Source: Bacteroidota bacterium (GTDB lineage: Bacteria > Bacteroidota > Bacteroidia > Bacteroidales > VadinHA17). From it: a DNA stretch of 41,558 nt. The notes under the pieces are model-generated. The model searched no databases. It was not told the DNA's origin and worked only from the letters and a program-made list of their open reading frames with translations. The stretch covers positions 1-41,558 of the forward strand of contig QKGI01000145.1 in NCBI GenBank assembly GCA_003250475.1, read 5' to 3'. The translations under genes were made by a program, and so were the position numbers. Within the stretch, counting starts at the first letter, position 1. Each line of letters opens with the position of its first letter. This document shows, piece after piece, positions 1 to 9,165 of the stretch.

Positions 1-558
1 TCCAGGTCCTGGTGATGACCTCCTCGCCCTCGCAGCTTCCGGCTGCAACGATATCGCTATACGTAGCATCAAGAGACGTGTCACAGTTATCGGACTCGTC
101 GGTCACATCACCGGTGATACTGACAGAGGCATCATAGTTACACGTGCCATCCTTATAGATGGTGAGGTCGCCGGGTGCAGTAAATGAAGGTGCTTCTGAA
201 TCTATAACGGTAACAAGTTGTTCGCATGTGGCAGTATTTCCGTGAATATCTGTTACGGTCCAGGTGACGGTGGTAGTTCCCACAGGAAACTGAGCAGGGG
301 CATCGCTGGTAACCGATGCCACACCGCAATTATCATCGGTTATGGCTGTTCCAATATCAATTCCCGATGCATGACATTCACCCTCATCAGCCGGAATACC
401 GGCAATATCAGCAGGGCAGAATATTGTGGGATCTTCGTCGTCGGATACTACTACATCATACTGACACTGAGTATAATTACCGTGTATATCCGTAACAGTC
501 CATATTACTGTCGTTGTGCTGACCGGGAACCGGGCGCCGGCTAAGGTCGATGTACCTG
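1..558 (-). pseudogene. Continuation of the HYR-repeat protein in a shifted frame (5'-disconnected, 3' end off window)
   Basis: Downstream of the 11-bp deletion at 557-559, an open frame runs to the left window edge. It reads HYR-repeat sequence: TLAGARFPVSTTTVIWTVTD, then a unit with IFCPADIAGIPADEGECHA and DDNCGVASVTSDAPAQFPVG, then one with SFTAPGDLTIYKDGTCNYD and DNCDTSLDATYSDIVAAGSC. This is plainly the same protein as the frame ending at 477. There is no start codon or signal sequence of its own at the junction, so I treat it as the separated C-terminal part of one interrupted gene. It could also be one intact gene if the deletion is a sequencing or assembly error. Confidence 0.75.
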
Positions 559-951
559 ACCACAGCCTGCACTGCACAGTTGTCACCTGTTGAAACCGGA
601 TCAAGAGCTGTCCCGGGTACTGTATAGTAACATTCTCCCGCATCGGAGGAGTAGTCCGGGGCAGGTGTTGCACAGGTGATGGAAGGATCTTCGTTGTCGG
701 ATACTACTACATTATACTGACACTGTGCATCATTGCCATGTATATCCGTAACAGTCCATATTACTGTCGTTATGCCGACAGGGAACCGGGCGCCGGCTAA
801 GGTCGATGTACCATTGAAGTCATTAACCACAGCCTGTACTGCACAGTTGTCACTTGTTGAAGTAGGGTCAAGAGCTGTCCCGGGCACTGTATAGTAACAT
901 TCTCCCGTATCGGAGGAGTAGTCCGGGGCAGGTGTTGCACAGGTGATGGAA
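429..951 (-). repeat. Two tandem, nearly identical HYR repeat units (267 bp, 89 residues each)
   Basis: The segment 685-951 is a full 267-bp unit encoding 89 residues (PSITCATPAPDYSSD...NCAVQAVVNDFNG...TDIHGN). The segment 429-684 repeats it with few substitutions but is only 256 bp long. The missing 11 bp lie between GATGTACC and CCACAGCC at 557-559: the intact copy has 14 bases there and the short copy has TGA. Such similarity at DNA level suggests recent duplication or gene conversion, and repeats like this are also prone to assembly error. Confidence 0.85.
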
Positions 952-3900
952 GGGGCGGTGTTATCAACAACGTTAACTTGAAAAATACAGGATGTTGGAT
1001 TGATGCCATCAGTGAATGTATACGTGACCATTGTTGTGCCCACGGGGAAAGATGACCCCGGAGCATGACTCCTGGAGGAATAGTTAACAGTCCCCTGGCA
1101 GTAGTCTTCAGCTGTCGGTTCTGTCCATGAGACAATCTGGGAACAGTCAGTGCTACCGGCGCCGGTATATACGGTAATGTCAGACGGACATCCGGCAATA
1201 ACAGGTGGTGTGACGTCCGCCTCGACAGTCAGGTTAACTGTTGAAGAATAGGCAGAGCCACACATTCCAACACTTACAACGGCTCTGTAATGCCAGATTC
1301 CGGCAACAAGCACAACCTCACTGAATGGATTGGAATCACTTGAGGGAATATCTGTCCACTCAGTATCTGTAACAAGCTTCTTTTGCCATCCTATCACACT
1401 GCCTGTGTATCCCGTGACAGTAAAAACTGCGGTATTACCGATGCATTCCGGATCCCTGCTTACGGAGGCGGTTCCGCCTACCGGATTATTTGGATATATT
1501 GTCAGTATTACCTCTGTAGCCTCGCTCTCACAACCGTTAACAGTCTGAGTAACATAGAAGGTATAGGTCCCCGTTGAGGCAAGACCCGTGGCAAACGGTG
1601 TACCCCAGCCAGCTTCTGTGGTTAAGCCGGGATCAGAGTACCAGGTCAGGTTGCTGCCGGTAGCCTCCAGGTCGGCCACATTCCGCAAACAACAGAAAGT
1701 ATCCTCACTGTCAGGAGCAGAAGGTAAGGGTGTTACAGTAATATCCTTTGCAGTGCTGACATTACATCCGTCAACATTATTCGTATAGGTAATTGTGTGG
1801 ACACCCGGTCCCGCAATTGCTGGATCAAAGCTTGATCCCGTTACTCCTGTGCCGGTGAATGTTCCTCCGGCAGGATAGCCTGTAAGGGATACCGGGCTGT
1901 TACAAACACCTGCTGATGTCAGGAAAGACATTTCAAATTCCTCTCCTGCCGAGACAAAATTTTCAGGATCAATCTGATTTGAATATTCGGTGGCAATCCA
2001 GCCAGGGGCTTTACAGGACAAGGAATACCTCGCTTCATCTATTATACCATCAAAATATTCGCCGCCGCTATAACTTCCCAGATAAAGGAACTGAGGCAGG
2101 GCATTCTGTGAGGCAGGAGTAGTTGAGGTAGCTACTTCTGCACCATCAATATAAAGCCTGTGGTTGTAGCCGTCAAAAGTATAGGAATAATAATGCCACT
2201 CATTTCCGGAAGGCAGATCGTCACTCCATACTAAGGGTGCTCCTCCCCAGTTCCAGACTACGACCCGCATCTCGCCGCTTACAGATCTGAATCCAAGCTG
2301 GACTGCTGAGGTTGATCCGGCGCGCTGGAGGACAACCAGGTTTTCGGTTGATGTAGGTGACCCTGAGAACCGGGCCCACAGGCTTAGGGTCTGATTATAT
2401 CCGTTCCCTCCGAATCCGGTAGTAGTTAACGTCCTCAGATTATCATTGTAGCCGTCGAAATCCCTGGCTTCCTCAATGAGCCCGTCGATGTCAGTACTGC
2501 CATTATTTTCAAGATCATTGTCAAAGGCTGTTGCATCCAGGAATGAATTATTGCTCAGATGCCATACGCCCTTATAGCTGCTGATCCACGTTTCTTCGGT
2601 TGACTGATCGGTAGAAATGTCCGGGTTCCCGTAAACTAAACGTATTGAGGTCGTACCTCCGGATGATAATACCGGAACCCGTACCCAGGCTATAATATTT
2701 CCTGTTACCGGATCATATGATTCAACCTCGAAGTTAAGTCTCTCGTTGTTGCTGTCGACAAATAGAATGTCATAGCCGTTGATGTTTTGTACGTGACCTC
2801 CGTTTGCTGTTGTCCTTAGATAATCCTCCGTGATATTTACAAGCACGGGGAAATCATCCAGGTCTTCCGTTCCGCTGGCCTGGTCTATTGTGAGGTCTGC
2901 AAAATATTCAAATCCAAAGGTGACGGTTGGCACATTCAGGTAAGCCAAAGTTGTCGATATGCTCTCTCCCCTGCCGTCAGTTATTGTACAGTAGTAAGCT
3001 CCGGCATCGCCCGGAACTGCATTGGTGATTCCCAGGACAGGTGTGGCAGTACCTGAGAAATGACCGTCATCAGTCAATATCCCGTCAGGGTATCTGTACC
3101 ATTGATACGTCAACACGCCGTAACCCGAGGCAACAACAGAAAAAACAGATAGATCAGTGGAACCCTGGCAAACGGATTTATCTACCGGTTGGGATGTAAT
3201 TACCGGTCCTGTTTTACCGATGCAAAAATGTGTTCCATCAGGCCCGCCTGAAATCCCGTTAGTCATATCTGCCCGGCTTACGATACTGCCGGTCACACCG
3301 GCATGTATACCGTCAAGAGACCAGTCAGCCGTGGCATTTCTTCTGATAATTCTTGTGCCGGCGGTCACAGCATAGGGTCCAAAACCTGTGGCATCAAGGT
3401 CAATGCTATAATCAAGTGTTGCGAGTGAATTTTTCGCCTGAGCAGTCCAGTAGCCGGTAGTATATTGATTGGTAATAGTGTATGACCCACCGTCAATAAG
3501 AGGAAGACCAGCACTTCCGGGATCTCCGGAGATAAAATCCACCAGCAGGGAGCCGGCAGTAAGATTTGCAAAGTTGATATTAAATGATTGGGTATTTGCC
3601 GGCGACCCGACCGGGAACAAATATCCCTGCGATGTCTGGCTGATATATCTTTCCAATCCTCCTACAACAGTGCCTGAACTATAGACAAGTGCATTCGCAC
3701 TGCTATTTGAAAGGACAAAGCTCCTGCCTGTTGAAACAATATTTCCCTGGATCATTGTTAACAGGCCGGTGACAGTAAGGTCTCCCGTCAGAGTTACGTC
3801 GGTTGGATTATCTACAGTGAAATTGCGTACTGTTGCGGGCAAACCGTCACCGGTCACCTGTGAGACACTGCCGTTATAAGTATAGTCAGCATTCTGACTG

Positions 3901-5066
3901 AAGGTCCTTGCCCCGAGAACCTGTATGTTTCCTCCAGTGGCACCGGTTGCCGAGTTAGTGATCCCATAAGGATCACCGAGCATCAGGCCCCCTCCATCAT
4001 TCAGGGTAAATGTTCCGTCAGCAACATAAGGGCCGGAAACATCAATGATGCTGGTCCCCATGTTAAGCACCGCCCCGCTGTATACTGTATAGTATATTCT
4101 TGTGTTCGAAAAACTGCCGCCAGTCCGGATAAAGTTCTGGATACCCGGCCCTATGAAGTTAATATTGCCTACCCCTGACCCGCTGGTAAGTAAGTTCCCT
4201 CCCGAGATTGTGAAATCACCACTTAGATTGAAGTTACAGACAAAGCCCCCGATAGCCAGATTTAACCTGCCACCTGTCTGGGTGTACCCCCCCAGGTTCA
4301 TGCTATAGCTGCCGGAAATAGCAACCCGCAGATATCTGCTGCCGGTGTTGGCCATTGTAAAAGTGCCTGCCACATCGAGGTCAGCATTTATGTCAATATC
4401 TGTGTTCTGGCCCGGGCAGCTCCATGTGAAATTCCCAAAGACCTGATTCAATCCTGTCGGGAGAGTGTTTGAAACAGACAGGATATAGCAGGTTGAGGTA
4501 ATATTCCATGTAGCAGTAGGGATATTGCCTCCGTTTAGCCTGTGGTTGTATACCGAGTTGTCATTGAATCTTATTGCAGCTCCCGGGTTGGCGGTAGTGT
4601 TGATATTGTTATAATTATCCACGGTCCCATAGACCTCCAGGTCGTAAGGTTCAGCGCCATTACCGAGGTATAAATTCCTGGAAGTGTTGATCCGCAGTGT
4701 TCCTCCTGCTTCGACCACCAGCTGATCAAGAGTTTCAGAAGTCGTAAGCGTAGCGGTATGACCATTTCTTATTGTGATCTCTCCGCTTGCCAGGCTGGGG
4801 TCAGTGGAGGCTGCCACCCAGGCTGTCCCGTTATATACCTGCCAGTTGGTTGAGAGATTGAACTGTGTGTTACCATTGGTCCTGTAGTCGCCTGCTGTCT
4901 GGCTGAAAACCTGACCTCCTCCAAAAAGAAAAAGAAGTGAAACAAGCCAAAGAAAGAATGTGGCAAAATCCAGGCCATGTCTGCTACGCTTTTTCTCAGC
5001 AATAATCTGATAAGGCGTGCCTGGAGGCCGGCTCTGAATTGAATGAATATTTTCAGACATACTCAT
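477..5066 (-). CDS. Giant secreted multidomain protein (Ig-like, DUF2341, LamG, HYR repeats), frameshifted near its 3' end
   Basis: This is a large exported surface or extracellular protein, probably involved in binding carbohydrate or protein. The frame opens at 5120, but the ATGs at 5066 or 5060 are more plausible starts because a signal peptide follows, ending near FSQ-TAGDY. Numbered from the 5120 codon, a Ser/Thr/Asn/Gly-rich beta-rich region covers roughly residues 75-630. An Ig-like domain (SQPVDKSVCQG...YQWYRYPDG) covers about 635-728 and a DUF2341 domain (FPVLVNIT...IRLVYGNPD) about 731-830. A LamG/concanavalin-like domain (YKGVWHLSN...YIDGAEV...GIIDEARYS) covers about 843-1040. Bacteroidota-type Ig and CSPV modules follow, then HYR repeats from about 1306 (ITCATPAPDY, VIWTVTDIHGN). 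The stop at 477 lies out of register with the repeat: an 11-bp deletion at about 557-559 shifts the frame, and the homologous reading continues in another frame to the window edge. A type IX sorting domain may lie off the window. The domain calls are solid; the function is inferred. Confidence 0.8.
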   Translation of the reverse strand: MSMSENIHSIQSRPPGTPYQIIAEKKRSRHGLDFATFFLWLVSLLFLFGGGQVFSQTAGDYRTNGNTQFNLSTNWQVYNGTAWVAASTDPSLASGEITIRNGHTATLTTSETLDQLVVEAGGTLRINTSRNLYLGNGAEPYDLEVYGTVDNYNNINTTANPGAAIRFNDNSVYNHRLNGGNIPTATWNITSTCYILSVSNTLPTGLNQVFGNFTWSCPGQNTDIDINADLDVAGTFTMANTGSRYLRVAISGSYSMNLGGYTQTGGRLNLAIGGFVCNFNLSGDFTISGGNLLTSGSGVGNINFIGPGIQNFIRTGGSFSNTRIYYTVYSGAVLNMGTSIIDVSGPYVADGTFTLNDGGGLMLGDPYGITNSATGATGGNIQVLGARTFSQNADYTYNGSVSQVTGDGLPATVRNFTVDNPTDVTLTGDLTVTGLLTMIQGNIVSTGRSFVLSNSSANALVYSSGTVVGGLERYISQTSQGYLFPVGSPANTQSFNINFANLTAGSLLVDFISGDPGSAGLPLIDGGSYTITNQYTTGYWTAQAKNSLATLDYSIDLDATGFGPYAVTAGTRIIRRNATADWSLDGIHAGVTGSIVSRADMTNGISGGPDGTHFCIGKTGPVITSQPVDKSVCQGSTDLSVFSVVASGYGVLTYQWYRYPDGILTDDGHFSGTATPVLGITNAVPGDAGAYYCTITDGRGESISTTLAYLNVPTVTFGFEYFADLTIDQASGTEDLDDFPVLVNITEDYLRTTANGGHVQNINGYDILFVDSNNERLNFEVESYDPVTGNIIAWVRVPVLSSGGTTSIRLVYGNPDISTDQSTEETWISSYKGVWHLSNNSFLDATAFDNDLENNGSTDIDGLIEEARDFDGYNDNLRTLTTTGFGGNGYNQTLSLWARFSGSPTSTENLVVLQRAGSTSAVQLGFRSVSGEMRVVVWNWGGAPLVWSDDLPSGNEWHYYSYTFDGYNHRLYIDGAEVATSTTPASQNALPQFLYLGSYSGGEYFDGIIDEARYSLSCKAPGWIATEYSNQIDPENFVSAGEEFEMSFLTSAGVCNSPVSLTGYPAGGTFTGTGVTGSSFDPAIAGPGVHTITYTNNVDGCNVSTAKDITVTPLPSAPDSEDTFCCLRNVADLEATGSNLTWYSDPGLTTEAGWGTPFATGLASTGTYTFYVTQTVNGCESEATEVILTIYPNNPVGGTASVSRDPECIGNTAVFTVTGYTGSVIGWQKKLVTDTEWTDIPSSDSNPFSEVVLVAGIWHYRAVVSVGMCGSAYSSTVNLTVEADVTPPVIAGCPSDITVYTGAGSTDCSQIVSWTEPTAEDYCQGTVNYSSRSHAPGSSFPVGTTMVTYTFTDGINPTSCIFQVNVVDNTAPSITCATPAPDYSSDTGECYYTVPGTALDPTSTSDNCAVQAVVNDFNGTSTLAGARFPVGITTVIWTVTDIHGNDAQCQYNVVVSDNEDPSITCATPAPDYSSDAGECYYTVPGTALDPVSTGDNCAVQAVVRYIDLSRRPVPGQHNDSNMDCYGYTR

Positions 5067-5214
5067 TAGTAGTAACAAATCCTTTGCAAAGGCAAAACCG
5101 CAGGTAATATTTAAGTACAAACAAATAATAGATTATACTTCAAAAACTGCCAAAGGTTACCTCATAACCCAGTAATTTTCACCTCCAAGACCGTGAAATT
5201 GCACCAAAATAAAT

Positions 5215-5237
5215 GTGCCGGCAAACAGTGCCGGCAC
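5215..5237 (-). terminator. Rho-independent-like terminator after queA
   Basis: There is a perfect 9-bp inverted repeat, GTGCCGGCA at 5215-5223 and TGCCGGCAC at 5229-5237, with a 5-base loop. On the minus strand the stem is followed by the T-rich stretch ATTTATTTT. It sits 50 bases beyond the queA stop and should end transcripts of the ftsX-to-queA operon. Confidence 0.7.
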
Positions 5238-5286
5238 GACTTATCCACATTGATAAATGTTTATGAACACGAGTGACTACTGAAAA

Positions 5287-6363
5287 CTAAAGGATTAGCA
5301 TCGCATCGCCATAGGTTCCGAACCTGTATTTTTCCTTAACTGCGGTACGATATGCCTTTTCCTTAACTGCGGTACGATATGCCTCAAATAGAAGGTTATA
5401 ACCGGCAAAGGCTGAGACCATCATCAGGAGGGTTGAATATGGCAGGTGAAAGTTGCTCACCAGCATATCGGGAACCTTGAACTCATAAGGAGGAAAGATA
5501 AACTTGTTGGTCCACCCGTTGAAAGGCTTCACCATACCGGACGTGGATACGGAGCTCTCAAGAGTTCTGATGACCGTTGTTCCGACGGCGCAAACCCTGC
5601 TCCTCCGTTCCTTGGCCTTATTTATCAGAACAGAGGCGTCTTCGGAAATAATTATTCTTTCTGAATCAACCTTATGCTTGGTCAGATCCTCAACGTCTAC
5701 GTTACGGAAGTTGCCAAGACCGACGTGAAGAGTAATCTCAGCAAACTCCACTCCTACAATCTCCAGTCTTTTTAGTAGTTCCCTGCTGAAGTGCAGACCG
5801 GCCGTAGGTGCGGCTACGGCACCTTCATGCTTGGCAAAAATTGTTTGATATCTTTCGTTGTCTTCCGGCTCAACAGGCCGGTTGATAAATTTAGGCAACG
5901 GGGTCTCTCCAAGTGAATAGAGTGTGTCTTTGAACTCTTCATAGGTGCCATCAAAGAGAAACCTGAGAGTACGGCCCCTTGAGGTTGTATTGTCGATCAC
6001 CTCCGCCACAAGGAGGTCATCCTCACCAAAATACAATTTGTTGCCAATTCTGATTTTCCTTGCCGGATCGACAAGCACATCCCAGAGCCTCTGTTCACGA
6101 TTAAGTTCCCGTAACAGAAAAACTTCTATCTCAGCACCTGTCTTCTCCTTGTTCCCATACAACCTCGCAGGAAATACCTTAGTGTTGTTAAACACAAGCA
6201 CATCTTTCTCCTTGAAATAATCCACGATATCCTTAAATACCTTATGTTCAACCAGTCCGGTATCGCGGTGCACAACCATCAACCTCGATTCGTCCCTGTT
6301 TTTTGCTGGATAAAGTGCTATTAATTCCTGAGGTAACCCGTACTTAAATTGAGATAGTTTCAT
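5287..6363 (-). CDS. queA: S-adenosylmethionine:tRNA ribosyltransferase-isomerase QueA
   Basis: QueA transfers and isomerises the ribose moiety of S-adenosylmethionine onto preQ1-modified tRNA to form epoxyqueuosine, the penultimate step of queuosine synthesis. At 358 residues it is slightly longer than the usual 340-350. Family hallmarks are visible: the N-terminal [56 protein letters not shown] and the terminal YGDAMLI. The extra length comes mainly from an exact duplication of AYRTAVKEK at residues 328-336 and 337-345, just before the conserved C-terminal [13 protein letters not shown]. It is the last gene of the minus-strand operon, 27 bases after truB, and is followed by a terminator hairpin. 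Identity is certain; the effect of the duplication is not. Confidence 0.95.
   Translation of the reverse strand: MKLSQFKYGLPQELIALYPAKNRDESRLMVVHRDTGLVEHKVFKDIVDYFKEKDVLVFNNTKVFPARLYGNKEKTGAEIEVFLLRELNREQRLWDVLVDPARKIRIGNKLYFGEDDLLVAEVIDNTTSRGRTLRFLFDGTYEEFKDTLYSLGETPLPKFINRPVEPEDNERYQTIFAKHEGAVAAPTAGLHFSRELLKRLEIVGVEFAEITLHVGLGNFRNVDVEDLTKHKVDSERIIISEDASVLINKAKERRSRVCAVGTTVIRTLESSVSTSGMVKPFNGWTNKFIFPPYEFKVPDMLVSNFHLPYSTLLMMVSAFAGYNLLFEAYRTAVKEKAYRTAVKEKYRFGTYGDAMLIL
5330..5383 (-). repeat. Exact 27-bp tandem duplication inside queA
   Basis: The bases 5330-5356 and 5357-5383 are identical 27-mers (each beginning TTTTCCTTAACTGCGG on the plus strand). The length is a multiple of three, so the frame is kept and the protein gains nine residues. 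Identity without a single difference indicates a very recent slippage event, or an assembly artefact. Confidence 0.9.
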
Positions 6364-6390
6364 AGTCCAAATCCGTTAGTGCAAGAGTAT

Positions 6391-7113
6391 TTATACGAAT
6401 GAATTATCGTTTTGTTTCAAATTATCTACGATAAATTTCAATTCTTCTATAGTTAGTGCCTTTTCAAGACGATATTCCCCGATTGCGCTGCGTACCAGAG
6501 CCTGAAGATGTGCTCCGGAGCCCAGGGCTATTCCCAGGTCGCGGGCAAATGCCCTGATATAGGTCCCTTTGCTGCATACTACCCTGATTTTTGCTGTATC
6601 ATCCCGGTAATCGAGCAGTTCTACCACACGAAAAGTGACTTTTACCTTGGCCAGGGTCTTTTCTATATTCTTACGTGCCAGTTCATAAGCTCTCTTTCCA
6701 TCGACAAACTTTGCAGAGAAAAGCGGAGGCTCCTGATACTGGTCGCCAAGAAATGATTGCAGTTTTTCTTCAATAAGGTCTTTTGTTATATGATCTGTCG
6801 GGTACTCGGCATCCACCTCACTCTCAAGGTCAAATGAAGGAGTTGTCTGGCCAAACCTTATTGTTGCCGTGTACTCTTTGTCAAGATCCCTGAACCCATC
6901 AATTTTCTTGGTTGCTCTTCCTGTACAGACAATCATCAGTCCGGTTGCAAGAGGATCGAGTGTGCCAGCATGGCCGACCTTAAGCTTATTAAGTCCGCAA
7001 TGATGCCTGATAGCCAGTTTAACCTTGTTTACCAGGTCAAAAGAGGTCCAGTAAAGCGGCTTCTGCAGCAGCAATATCTCTCCTTCTTCGAAATCTGAAC
7101 AGTTCTTCAGCAC
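6391..7113 (-). CDS. truB: tRNA pseudouridine(55) synthase TruB
   Basis: TruB converts uridine 55 of the tRNA T-loop to pseudouridine. The catalytic block GHAGTLDPLATGLM holds the nucleophilic Asp. LLQKPLYWTSFDLVNKV matches the family N-terminus, and GTYIRAFARDLG is the typical C-terminal motif. The open frame extends up to an ATG at 7212, but that would overlap uppP by 97 bases and add about 33 residues unlike TruB. A GTG at 7113, directly after the uppP stop at 7116, gives a 240-residue protein starting two dozen residues before the catalytic domain, so I prefer it. No strong ribosome binding site decides the matter. It lies between uppP and queA in one operon. Confidence 0.93.
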   Translation of the reverse strand: MLKNCSDFEEGEILLLQKPLYWTSFDLVNKVKLAIRHHCGLNKLKVGHAGTLDPLATGLMIVCTGRATKKIDGFRDLDKEYTATIRFGQTTPSFDLESEVDAEYPTDHITKDLIEEKLQSFLGDQYQEPPLFSAKFVDGKRAYELARKNIEKTLAKVKVTFRVVELLDYRDDTAKIRVVCSKGTYIRAFARDLGIALGSGAHLQALVRSAIGEYRLEKALTIEELKFIVDNLKQNDNSFV

Positions 7114-7115
7114 TC

Positions 7116-7892
7116 TCAGGCGAAAATTATTAACGAAAGTCCTACCAGAAGGCAGTACAAAGCGAACCATATCAGCTTGCCTTTCCTTACGATATTTATC
7201 ATCCACCGGCAAGCTATATACCCTGAAACAAAGGCGGCAATAAAAGCAATTATCAGCGGAAGGATAACCACATCCACCGCTGAACTGTCGGTATTAATAA
7301 CCTGTACCAGGTTGGCTCCTATAATGGGTACTATAACCATAAGGAATGAGAACCTGGCAAGGTCGTTCTTGCTGTTGCCAAGCATAAGACCGGTAGAGAT
7401 TGTCGACCCCGATCTTGACAGGCCCGGTAATACTGCCAGGGCCTGGGCTATACCCATAATAAAGGCACCGCCATAGGTTATCGGGTTATTTCTTTTTCTG
7501 ACGAAATGTCCGATAACCAGGAACAATGCTGTTACCAGGAGAAACGAACCTGTTATATCCATGTCAGCAACAAAAAGTGTCTCGACCTTATCACGAATGG
7601 TGAATCCTACAACAGCAACAGGAATCATTGAGACAAGTAGTTTCAGTGAATAAACGGTCTCCTCGTTCATTTTAAACCTGAACACTCCGCGAAGCAGTTT
7701 AAAAATATCTTTCCAGAACACAACCAGAATACTCATGACAGTCGCACCGTGAACCACAACAGAGAAGAGGAAACTCTCTTCTATCCCGCCAAAAAAATAT
7801 TTTACTATTTCGAGGTGCCCGTCACTGCTTACCGGTAAAAATTCAGTCAGTCCCTGCACCAGTCCGAAGATCAGGGCTTCATACCAATTCAT
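7116..7892 (-). CDS. uppP: Undecaprenyl-diphosphatase UppP (BacA type)
   Basis: UppP is an integral membrane enzyme that dephosphorylates undecaprenyl diphosphate to recycle the lipid carrier of peptidoglycan and surface polysaccharide synthesis. It has 258 residues and several hydrophobic segments. Both signature motifs are visible: GLTEFLPVSSDGHLEI near the N-terminus and LPGLSRSGSTIS in the middle. The first usually reads SSTGHL in this family, so the Asp here is a small variation. It follows the DUF3098 gene after 31 bases and abuts truB, and its position in the ftsX-to-queA operon fits an envelope and housekeeping role. Confidence 0.95.
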   Translation of the reverse strand: MNWYEALIFGLVQGLTEFLPVSSDGHLEIVKYFFGGIEESFLFSVVVHGATVMSILVVFWKDIFKLLRGVFRFKMNEETVYSLKLLVSMIPVAVVGFTIRDKVETLFVADMDITGSFLLVTALFLVIGHFVRKRNNPITYGGAFIMGIAQALAVLPGLSRSGSTISTGLMLGNSKNDLARFSFLMVIVPIIGANLVQVINTDSSAVDVVILPLIIAFIAAFVSGYIACRWMINIVRKGKLIWFALYCLLVGLSLIIFA

Positions 7893-7923
7893 TCTCCTTA
7901 ATCCAGTTTAATAAGTCAAAAAA

Positions 7924-8172
7924 TTACTCCCTGGGCCTTTTCATTATAGCATAAATCTCGAAAACAAAGCCGGCAAGTACGATCAGGGGAGCCACAGTAA
8001 TCCTCCTGAAACTGAAAATATCTTCTGAAAAGACCCTGGGGTCATCAGATCTTCCACCGGCCATAAGAATAAATCCCACTATAATGATGGCAAAACCTAT
8101 GGCCATCAATTTATAGTTTTCCCTTCCCAGGGCAAAACCGGATTTTTTGTCATCTTCCTTTTTAGCGACCAT
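7924..8172 (-). CDS. DUF3098 family small membrane protein
   Basis: This 82-residue protein has two predicted membrane helices (about residues 22-40, LMAIGFAIIIVGFILMAGG, and 58-76, VAPLIVLAGFVFEIYAIM). Between them lies the motif DDPRVFSEDIFSFRRIT, characteristic of the Bacteroidota DUF3098 family. Its molecular role is unknown. It starts six bases after the ftsX stop and precedes uppP, a conserved order in the phylum that suggests a link to the envelope or division. Confidence 0.85.
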   Translation of the reverse strand: MVAKKEDDKKSGFALGRENYKLMAIGFAIIIVGFILMAGGRSDDPRVFSEDIFSFRRITVAPLIVLAGFVFEIYAIMKRPRE

Positions 8173-8178
8173 ATAATT

Positions 8179-9057
8179 CTAGTAATAAAGTTTATCCTCA
8201 TGCATGCCCAGGTACCTGTTCACAGCAAAAAATGTAGATATAGCATTGATCACCACTCCTGCGACAGCCAGGGCAAGGCACAAAAGCAGAAAGAGATTTA
8301 TATTCTCATAGGTGAACAATGTAAAAAACTCCTTTTCAATAAGATACATCAGCCCCATAAGCAGCCCGATGGCTATGAGCGCTGCCAGAAAACCAAAAAA
8401 GAGGCTCCTGAGCAGGAAAGGCTTTCTTATGAAGGACCTGTTGGCCCCAATAAGCTGCATCGTATTTATCAGAAATCTTTTTGAGTAGATTGATAACCTG
8501 ACAGTATTGTTTATTATTGTCATGGCTATAAGGAACAGCAGAGCGCTTATGATCAGAAGGAAAGCGCTTATTTTCTTTACATTATCATTAATCAGATTAA
8601 GTATTGACTCCTGGTAGTACACCTCATCCACCACAGGGTAATCAGAGATTATCTTTTCCAGTTTTATTACGCTGTCAGGATGGGTATAGTCGGCCAGCAG
8701 ATATACGTCAATTGTTGGCATCAAAGGATTATATCCCAGGAAATCAAGAAAGTCCTCCCCCAGGTCTTCCCTGAGCTTAACGGCGGCTTCATCCTTCGAG
8801 ACATATTCTGTTTGCTTGACATAGGGCTTGGCATCAAGTTCCTTTTGCAGCATTCTGATATCTGCTTCCCGGGCATCGTCTTTAAGCATGATAGTGAATG
8901 AGAGACTCTCCCTGAAATAATCTGAAAGCTGCCGGGCATTGATGAGAACCATCCCCAGTATCCCCAGAAGAAAGAGCACGAGGGAGATACTTACCACAAG
9001 CGTAGCATATGAACTGCCCAATCTGTACCTGGATATGCCACCGGTTGTTTTTGCCAC
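8179..9057 (-). CDS. ftsX: Cell division protein FtsX (ABC transporter permease-like)
   Basis: FtsX is the membrane partner of the ATPase FtsE; together they control peptidoglycan hydrolases at the division site. The 292-residue protein has a first helix at about residues 20-40, a large extracytoplasmic domain (LSFTIMLKDDAREADI...YVSKDEAAVKLREDLGEDF) and three C-terminal helices at about 165-275 with the FtsX core (NNTVRLSIYSKRFLINTMQLIGA). The motif around VSKDEA is typical of FtsX extracellular domains. It is the first gene of the operon running to queA. ftsE is not in the window, as is common in Bacteroidota. Confidence 0.92.
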   Translation of the reverse strand: MAKTTGGISRYRLGSSYATLVVSISLVLFLLGILGMVLINARQLSDYFRESLSFTIMLKDDAREADIRMLQKELDAKPYVKQTEYVSKDEAAVKLREDLGEDFLDFLGYNPLMPTIDVYLLADYTHPDSVIKLEKIISDYPVVDEVYYQESILNLINDNVKKISAFLLIISALLFLIAMTIINNTVRLSIYSKRFLINTMQLIGANRSFIRKPFLLRSLFFGFLAALIAIGLLMGLMYLIEKEFFTLFTYENINLFLLLCLALAVAGVVINAISTFFAVNRYLGMHEDKLYY

Positions 9058-9073
9058 TGCTAAAACTTTGCGT

Positions 9074-9081
9074 CAAAAATA
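9074..9081 (-). promoter_or_regulatory. Candidate -7 element of the ftsX operon promoter
   Basis: On the minus strand this reads TATTTTTG, fitting the Bacteroidota -7 consensus TAnnTTTG, 17 bases upstream of the ftsX ATG. No TTTG lies at the ideal distance upstream, so this is a partial match. It would drive ftsX, DUF3098, uppP, truB and queA. Confidence 0.4.
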
Positions 9082-9165
9082 GCACACAAACGGCCAAATC
9101 CTTCATCAGGTGGCCACTTTTTTCCAAACCTGGCACGAAAATGACGGGAATGAAAAAAAAGAATG

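Noticed and set aside
429-951. Tandem repeat as a possible CRISPR array or satellite
   Set aside because: The unit is 267 bp, coding in phase, and encodes HYR domains; there are no short repeats with spacers.
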